Under the pieces are notes generated by a model, which saw only the letters and a list, made by a program, of their open reading frames with translations, did not search any database and had not been told where the DNA came from. From NCBI GenBank assembly GCA_964610175.1, contig CAZSVE010000059.1:1-18238 (forward strand): a DNA stretch of 18,238 nucleotides, in the 5' to 3' direction. The stretch comes from CAZSVE01 sp964610175 (lineage in GTDB: Bacteria; Pseudomonadota; Gammaproteobacteria; HK1). A program made the position numbers and the translations under genes. Positions 13,916 to 18,238 of this stretch are shown here, in pieces. Numbering within the stretch: position 1 is the first letter of the stretch; each line of letters starts with the position of its first letter.

Positions 13916-15826
13916 ATGGCATCAGGCATGCCCGTCCCAAGCCCCGAACACGACACCCTACCCAAGTTACTGCGCATGTGGGCCAATGAGGCACCCAATC
14001 GGATTGCCTTGCGGGAAAAGGACTTCGGTATCTGGCATGAACTTACCTGGCTCGAATACAAGGATCGGGTTGCCCATCTGGCCGTTGCCCTATCCGCCCG
14101 CGGTTTCGGCAAAAACCATGTGATTGGACTCATCGGCAACAATGAGATCTGGTGGGCCTGCGCCGAGCTGGCCATCCAGGCCGCTGGCTGCATGAGCATG
14201 GGTATTTACCGCGACACATTGGATGAAGAAGTGGAATACCTTGCCGCTTACACGGAGATCTCTGCCGTATTCGCCGAGGATCAGGAACAGGTGGATAAAT
14301 TCCTCAACCTCTCCCCTCGGCTCCCCAATCTGCGGCTCATCTTCTATTCCGAGCCACGGGGGCTGCGCAACACCGGTGATCGACGGATCATCCATATCAC
14401 CCGGCTCTGTGCCGAGGGGGAGGCCATCCTCACCGAGACCCCCAATCGCTTCGATGAATTGATGGACGCCACCCATGGCGATGACGTTTCCATCCTGTGC
14501 ACCACCTCCGGCACCACCTCCAATCCCAAGCTCGCCATGCTCACCGGGAGGCGTTTCATCGATCATGTCATCCGATATCTTGAGGTCGATCCCAAGACCC
14601 CCGAAGACGAATACGTTTCGGTTCTGCCATTCCCTTGGATCATGGAACAGGTATACGCCTTGGGTTTCAACCTCGTTTCCGGCATGAAGGTCAGTTTTCC
14701 CGAATCCCAGGAGACCGCCATGAAAGACCTTCGGGAGATTGGTCCCACCTTCATGCTCGGTGCGCCCAGGCTATGGGAGCAGATCGCCGCCGATATGCGG
14801 GCACGGATCATGGATGCCTCCGCTGTCAACCAATGGATCTTCAATCGCCTTCTCGACCGAGGCATGGGTGCCATCGACCACGGCCGCCGGGATGTCCTTT
14901 CCGACCTTATATTATTCTCGGCGCTCCGCGACCGGCTCGGATTCAGCCGCGTCCGATCCGCCGCTACTGGTGGGGCGGCACTCGGACCCGACACCTTCAA
15001 ATTATTCCTCGCCATGGGGATTCCCCTGCGCCAACTGTACGGGCAAACCGAATTGATGGGGGCCTACACCCTGCAAAAAGCACCCAATGGCGAAGTGGAT
15101 TTCGATACCGTCGGCATACCGTTTCGGGATTGCCAGGTCGTCATCCGCGACCCCGACAAAAACGGCGTCGGCGAAATCGTTACCCGCCATCCCAATATGT
15201 TCGTGGGATACTACAAAAACATCGAGTCTTATCAGGCCGATATGCGCGACGGCTGGATGCACACCGGGGACGCCGGCTACTTCGACGCCGCCGGGCGATT
15301 GGTCGTCATCGACAGGATGAAGGATATCGCTATCAAGTCCGACGGCAGCAAGTTCTCCCCCCAATATATCGAAAACAAACTCAAATTCTCCCCCTTCATC
15401 GGAGAGGCAGTCGTCCTCGGCGCGGGGCGACAATACCTCACCGCCATCATCTGCGTACGATTCTCCATCGTTTCCAAATGGGCCGAAAAACGCAAGATCG
15501 CCTTCACCTCCTACACCAGCCTCTCCGCCAATCCCGAGGTATACGACCTGATCCAGGCGGAAGTCGAGCAGGTCAACAAGACTCTGGTGGAAGGCCAGAA
15601 GATCGAGAAATTCATTCTATTGTTCAAGGAGCTCGATGCAGACGACGGCGAACTAACCCGGACCCGCAAGCTGCGCCGGGCCCTCGTCAACGAGCGCTAC
15701 GAACAGATCATCACGGCCTTCTACAATGACGCCCACATCGCCCATATCGACACCGAAGTGACCTACGAAGACGGACGCAGGGGTCGTATCCAGGCGGACA
15801 TGGCCATTCGCGTCATTGGTTCTTGA
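13916..15826 (+). CDS. AMP-binding long-chain acyl-CoA synthetase-like ligase, 636 aa
   Basis: ANL-superfamily enzyme expected to activate a carboxylic acid with ATP and transfer it to CoA; the substrate is not resolved. It has the order of adenylation motifs: P-loop TTSGTTSNPKLAML (196-209), YGQTE (375-379), TGD (450-452), IDRMKDIAIKSDGSKFSP, and a C-terminal LTRTRKLRR with Lys585 as the likely A10 lysine. The P-loop departs from the common SGTTGxPKG: Ser replaces the fourth-position Gly and Leu follows PK. Length and overall layout fit the FadD15-like long-chain acyl-CoA synthetases, often found near branched-chain amino acid transporters, though none is visible here. No signal or membrane helix is apparent, so it is cytoplasmic or membrane-associated. 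The ATG has GGAG about 9 bases upstream. The ThsA-like gene follows 78 bases downstream on the same strand. Confidence 0.88.
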   Translation: MASGMPVPSPEHDTLPKLLRMWANEAPNRIALREKDFGIWHELTWLEYKDRVAHLAVALSARGFGKNHVIGLIGNNEIWWACAELAIQAAGCMSMGIYRDTLDEEVEYLAAYTEISAVFAEDQEQVDKFLNLSPRLPNLRLIFYSEPRGLRNTGDRRIIHITRLCAEGEAILTETPNRFDELMDATHGDDVSILCTTSGTTSNPKLAMLTGRRFIDHVIRYLEVDPKTPEDEYVSVLPFPWIMEQVYALGFNLVSGMKVSFPESQETAMKDLREIGPTFMLGAPRLWEQIAADMRARIMDASAVNQWIFNRLLDRGMGAIDHGRRDVLSDLILFSALRDRLGFSRVRSAATGGAALGPDTFKLFLAMGIPLRQLYGQTELMGAYTLQKAPNGEVDFDTVGIPFRDCQVVIRDPDKNGVGEIVTRHPNMFVGYYKNIESYQADMRDGWMHTGDAGYFDAAGRLVVIDRMKDIAIKSDGSKFSPQYIENKLKFSPFIGEAVVLGAGRQYLTAIICVRFSIVSKWAEKRKIAFTSYTSLSANPEVYDLIQAEVEQVNKTLVEGQKIEKFILLFKELDADDGELTRTRKLRRALVNERYEQIITAFYNDAHIAHIDTEVTYEDGRRGRIQADMAIRVIGS

Positions 15827-15904
15827 TCATTTTCGTAATTGCAACATTAGCGGCATGGCTCGAAGAGGCAATCTCCATCCGAAACAGCCATCGAGACGAA
15901 TGCA

Positions 15905-17374
15905 ATGACAACCTGGAAACCGACACGCGAACAATCCCAGTTCATCAAACGATACGCCGAGGCCCTGGTCTCGGGGGATGCCGCACTCTTCGCCGGCGCG
16001 GGCCTTTCCCGGGACGCGGGCTATGTCGACTGGCGCGACCTGCTGCGGGAGATAGCCGTCGATTTAGAGCTGGATATCGACCGGGAATCGGACCTTGTCG
16101 CCCTCGCCCAGTATCATTCGAATGAGAAACGGGGCACCCGCTGGCGGCTGAATCAAGCCATCGTGGACAGGCTTTCGGACGTGGCGGCACCGACCCGAAT
16201 CCATCGCATCCTTGCGCGCCTTCCCATATCGACCGCCTGGACCGCCAACTATGATCGGCTCCTGGAACACGCCTTCGAGGGCGCGGGCAAGATCGTCGAC
16301 CTCAAGCTGACCCAGGAAAACCTCGTGCATACCAGGCGCGGGCGCGACGTGGTGCTCTACAAGATGCACGGTTGCGTGACGCAGCCCCACGAGGCCGTCA
16401 TCACCAAGGACGACTACGAACAGTACGGAAATACACGCCCGCTCTTCGTGGAAAGCCTCGAGGGCGATCTGATCGGAAAAACCTTTCTCTTTCTCGGGTT
16501 CAGCTTCACCGACCCCAATATCGACTACATCCTGAGTCGGGTGCGTATCCTCTTGGGCGTCAATGTCCGCGAGCACTTTTGCGTGATGCGAAGACCGAAA
16601 CTTCCAAGCGACGCGGACGATCGTCGAAAAGCGGAATACGAGTACGAGCTGCGCAAGACGGAACTACGCCAGGCCGATCTGCTGCGCTTCGGCATCGAGA
16701 CGGTGTGGGTCGATGCGTTCTCCCACATCGAGCCGCTTCTTGCCGCGCTCTCTTCGTTCGTGCATCGAAAGGCGGTCTTCGTCTCGGGGGCGGCCTTCGA
16801 CCCCGCGCCACTGGGACGCGAGCGCCTCGATGGGCTTGCCAGGGAAATCGGGATGCGTCTGATAACCGAAGGGTACGACCTGGTCTCCGGCTTCGGATTG
16901 GGCTTGAGCGAACAATGCGTAATCGGTGCGCTCCGGGGACTGTACGGAATCCCGAGGGGCGAGGACCTGGAGCGTCTCGTGGTCCGTCCTTTTCCGCGCG
17001 TCGAACCGGCGAACCAGCCGTTGCAGAACACCCGCCACCGCGAGGATCTCATCGCCCGATCAGGCGTACTTATCGTGATAGCGGGCAATCGTGAACGATC
17101 CAAGGGATCCGGCGAAACCGAGCCCTCGCCCGGCGTATTCGAGGAGGTGGATATCGCCCTTCGAGAGGGCAAACCCGTGATCCCCATCGGCGCCACCGGC
17201 CATGCGGCCCGGGAAATATGGGAAGAGGCCATGGCCGAACCGGGACGGCATCTGCCGGGGATCGGAATAAAAGGGGAGCTTGAAACACTTGGGGATTCCA
17301 ACGCAACGGACGAACAGCTTTTGAATGCGCTCTTCGAGCTTTTGGCAAACTCTGAAAAAGCCGTGACCTTGTAA
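15905..17374 (+). CDS. thsA: ThsA-like SIR2-SLOG NADase, 489 aa (Thoeris defence effector family)
   Basis: In Thoeris, ThsA is a soluble effector: a TIR protein (ThsB) senses phage and makes a cyclic ADP-ribose isomer, which binds the SLOG domain and switches on the SIR2 domain to destroy NAD+. Residues about 20-285 are the SIR2-like domain, with LFAGAGLSRDAGYVDWRDLL (28-47), Asn115 in WTANYDRLL and His155 in YKMHGCV. These are the expected catalytic pair, followed by FLGFSFTDPNIDYILSRVR (197-215). Residues about 288-480 are the SLOG domain: VFVSGAA (291-297), DLVSGFGLGLSEQCVIGAL (325-343), RPFPR (361-365), HREDLIARSGVLIVIAGN (378-395), and VFEEVDIALREGKPVIPIGA (411-430). Length and order match the Bacillus cereus ThsA I recall (about 476 residues). 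The start gives the usual short N-terminal helix. No ThsB or other TIR gene is seen. The gene looks richer in G+C (two blocks of 60% and 68%) than secD (45-50%). Confidence 0.9.
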   Translation: MTTWKPTREQSQFIKRYAEALVSGDAALFAGAGLSRDAGYVDWRDLLREIAVDLELDIDRESDLVALAQYHSNEKRGTRWRLNQAIVDRLSDVAAPTRIHRILARLPISTAWTANYDRLLEHAFEGAGKIVDLKLTQENLVHTRRGRDVVLYKMHGCVTQPHEAVITKDDYEQYGNTRPLFVESLEGDLIGKTFLFLGFSFTDPNIDYILSRVRILLGVNVREHFCVMRRPKLPSDADDRRKAEYEYELRKTELRQADLLRFGIETVWVDAFSHIEPLLAALSSFVHRKAVFVSGAAFDPAPLGRERLDGLAREIGMRLITEGYDLVSGFGLGLSEQCVIGALRGLYGIPRGEDLERLVVRPFPRVEPANQPLQNTRHREDLIARSGVLIVIAGNRERSKGSGETEPSPGVFEEVDIALREGKPVIPIGATGHAAREIWEEAMAEPGRHLPGIGIKGELETLGDSNATDEQLLNALFELLANSEKAVTL

Positions 17375-17390
17375 CTTTTTTCTTTCCCAA

Positions 17391-17411
17391 CCCGGCGAAG
17401 CTTCGCCAGGG
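17391..17411. repeat. palindrome with GCGAAGCTTCGC core after the thsA stop
   Basis: A near-perfect hairpin (GGCGAAGCTTCGCC with flanking CC/GG) 16 bases beyond the thsA stop. The core matches 12748-12765 and the ends of family 1 repeats. A T-run precedes rather than follows it, so it is not a standard terminator for thsA. Confidence 0.5.
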
Positions 17412-17446
17412 ATGGGCTCGACCGGTTGCTTGCCGGTTTCGATACG

Positions 17447-17593
17447 TCAGGCTATTGCCCGAAGCGCCAGCGCCTCGGCGCGGGCAATGGCTTCATCCCT
17501 GGTCCTTCCGTATTTCATCGCGCCCGGTAGTTCGGCTACTTCCGCAATCCAGCGGCCGTCGTTTTCCCGTTCGGTTTCTACGGTGAATTGCAT
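17447..17593 (-). pseudogene. HicB-like antitoxin fragment, 48 codons to an in-frame TGA
   Basis: From the ATG at 17593 the frame encodes MQFTVETERENDGRWIAEVAELPG, in two overlapping blocks FTVETERENDGRWIAEV and AELPGAMKYGRTRDEAIARA, ending ALALRAIA. This is the beta-beta-alpha pattern of the small HicB/UPF0150 family. Family members usually continue ADRxExG; here a TGA stands where the Asp would be, and the same frame resumes RIETGKQPVEP immediately after it (down to about 17415). The gene therefore looks broken by a stop inside the domain. No HicA-type toxin gene is visible on either side. It lies convergent to thsA. It is too short for most gene finders. Confidence 0.7.
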
Positions 17594-17680
17594 GTTATTG
17601 TCCTGATGGCAGGGGGCCCTGGCGGCGTGGGATGCCGGCGGGCCGCCGGGTGAGGCGCTTCATTGGGATTGGGGTTTGTC

Positions 17681-17711
17681 GATGCGGTTCGTGCAGGGTA
17701 CGAACCGCATC
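17681..17711. repeat. REP-like palindrome, 12-bp perfect stem, 7-base loop
   Basis: GATGCGGTTCGT and ACGAACCGCATC are perfectly complementary. The form (GC-rich stem, followed by CCTACG) is typical of REP elements associated with RAYT transposases in gammaproteobacteria. It lies 27 bases beyond the RAYT remnant. Confidence 0.75.
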
Positions 17712-17738
17712 CTACGTGGGCTTTGTGCGTGTTTATGC

Positions 17739-18101
17739 TTAGTAACCTACGGACACGATTTTGGCTCCTTTGGGCTGAGAGTTGTTGAGTCGTGGGAAGG
17801 CAATAAATGAGATCATTTTAAGCGGATGAAATTGACATACAAATTGTTGATTGAATTCTTGCTTGATTCGTTTCCAGCGGGTCGAATAATCGGCATCATC
17901 GAACGGCAGTTGCCAGATACAATGCAGATGATCCGGAAACACCACAATTGCGTCTATCTCGAAAGGTTATGCCGTTTTCGCCTTGCGGAACGCCTCGCGC
18001 AATCGATCGATATGTCTTACCAACAACGGCTTGCGTTTCCATGTCACCGCAGTAAAAAAATAACACCCACCCGGTACATAAGCACGACGATAATAGCTCA
18101 T
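17739..18101 (-). pseudogene. REP-associated tyrosine transposase (RAYT) remnant with in-frame TAA and lost C-terminus
   Basis: RAYTs are single-domain HUH-type nucleases of the IS200/IS605 relatives, thought to mobilise REP palindromes. From the ATG at 18101 (GGGGGAAAGC just upstream) the frame reads MSYYRRAYVPGGCYFFTAVT to REAFRKAKTA. It then hits TAA at 17967-17969 and continues in the same frame as PFEIDAIVVFPDHLHCIWQL and DYSTRWKRIKQEFNQQF. HLH in PDHLHCIW is the HUH motif. The continuation diverges after about residue 80 and stops at 17739, before the region where the family carries its catalytic Tyr (YxHxNPVKH-like segment). Both the stop and the missing Tyr argue that it is dead. REP-like palindromes flank it on both sides. 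Confidence 0.85.
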
Positions 18102-18145
18102 GCTTTCCCCCAACCCACATCGAACATCTGCCCGAAACCCGTAGG

Positions 18146-18212
18146 GTGGAATAGGCGCGCACTCCACAAGTGTTTTGGACTTACGTGGGATTTCAGGCGC
18201 GCCGTATTCCAC
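18146..18212. repeat. REP-like inverted repeat upstream of the RAYT remnant
   Basis: Left arm GTGGAATAGGCGCGC (18146-18160) pairs with GCGCGCC-G-TATTCCAC (18197-18212) with a single-base bulge. The 36-base interval contains a smaller nested stem. The GTAGGGTGGAATA lead-in resembles REP units I recall from other gammaproteobacteria. It differs in sequence from the palindrome on the other side of the RAYT. Confidence 0.65.
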
Positions 18213-18238
18213 GCGAAGAGATAGGTCCGGGAGCCATT

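Noticed and set aside
14635..15729. 364-codon open frame overlapping the acyl-CoA ligase in another frame
   Set aside because: The Arg/Pro/His-rich composition is typical of a shifted frame in GC-rich coding DNA, and the ligase frame carries all the conserved motifs.
16372..17301. Long frames on both strands inside thsA
   Set aside because: Both are out-of-frame or antisense shadows of the SIR2-SLOG gene, with low-complexity composition and no domain.
17375..17411. Intrinsic terminator for thsA
   Set aside because: The T-run precedes the hairpin instead of following it, and the hairpin core is a repeat found elsewhere in the window.
17412..17606. 64-codon plus-strand frame after thsA as a possible missing Thoeris partner
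   Set aside because: It is far too short for a TIR domain and is the antisense of the HicB-like fragment.
17681..18212. CRISPR-like array near the defence gene
   Set aside because: The palindromes are unequal, only one copy of each exists and there are no regular spacers; they fit REP elements around a RAYT remnant.

Overview
The window looks like part of a gammaproteobacterial chromosome, or less likely a betaproteobacterial one. The reasons are an outer-membrane LolB lipoprotein with a lipobox, the YajC-SecD-SecF translocon set, GalU, and REP/RAYT-type palindromes. Paired phasin genes indicate that the organism stores polyhydroxyalkanoate (PHA). I cannot name a genus. Every assignment comes from reading the sequence by eye and from recalled families; no database search was run.

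Layout. (1) 1-4154, minus strand: a methylmalonyl-CoA mutase locus reading mutA (small subunit), then a zinc-type dehydrogenase, then mutB (large subunit, cut by the window edge). The dehydrogenase separates two genes that normally touch. Both mut genes are preceded by the same 27-base palindrome. (2) 4155-5019: 865 bases with no convincing gene but several repeats and hairpins. (3) 5020-7014, minus strand: galU and an alpha/beta hydrolase. (4) 7312-8989, plus strand: a DUF2934 protein, a phasin, and a DUF2934-phasin fusion. (5) 9243-12733, plus strand: yajC, secD and secF, with an unusual 261-base gap between secD and secF filled by two repeat families. (6) 12985-13617, minus strand: lolB. 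(7) 13618-13915: tandem repeat copies in the divergent region. (8) 13916-15826, plus strand: a long-chain acyl-CoA synthetase-like ligase. (9) 15905-17374, plus strand: a SIR2-SLOG protein closely resembling ThsA, the NAD+-degrading effector of Thoeris anti-phage defence. No TIR-domain (ThsB) partner is visible. (10) 17375-18238: debris, with a HicB-like gene broken by an in-frame stop and a RAYT transposase remnant flanked by REP-like palindromes.

How the genes fit together. The mutase interconverts methylmalonyl-CoA and succinyl-CoA, linking propionyl-CoA metabolism to the TCA cycle. Phasins coat PHA granules, and the acyl-CoA ligase activates carboxylic acids, so part of the window fits carbon-storage and acyl-CoA metabolism. 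SecDF-YajC and LolB serve envelope protein export and lipoprotein insertion. The ThsA-like gene does not belong to either theme. It is also richer in G+C than secD in the blocks I counted by hand, and it sits beside mobile-element remains, as expected of an acquired defence gene. Dispersed repeats occupy several of the intergenic regions.
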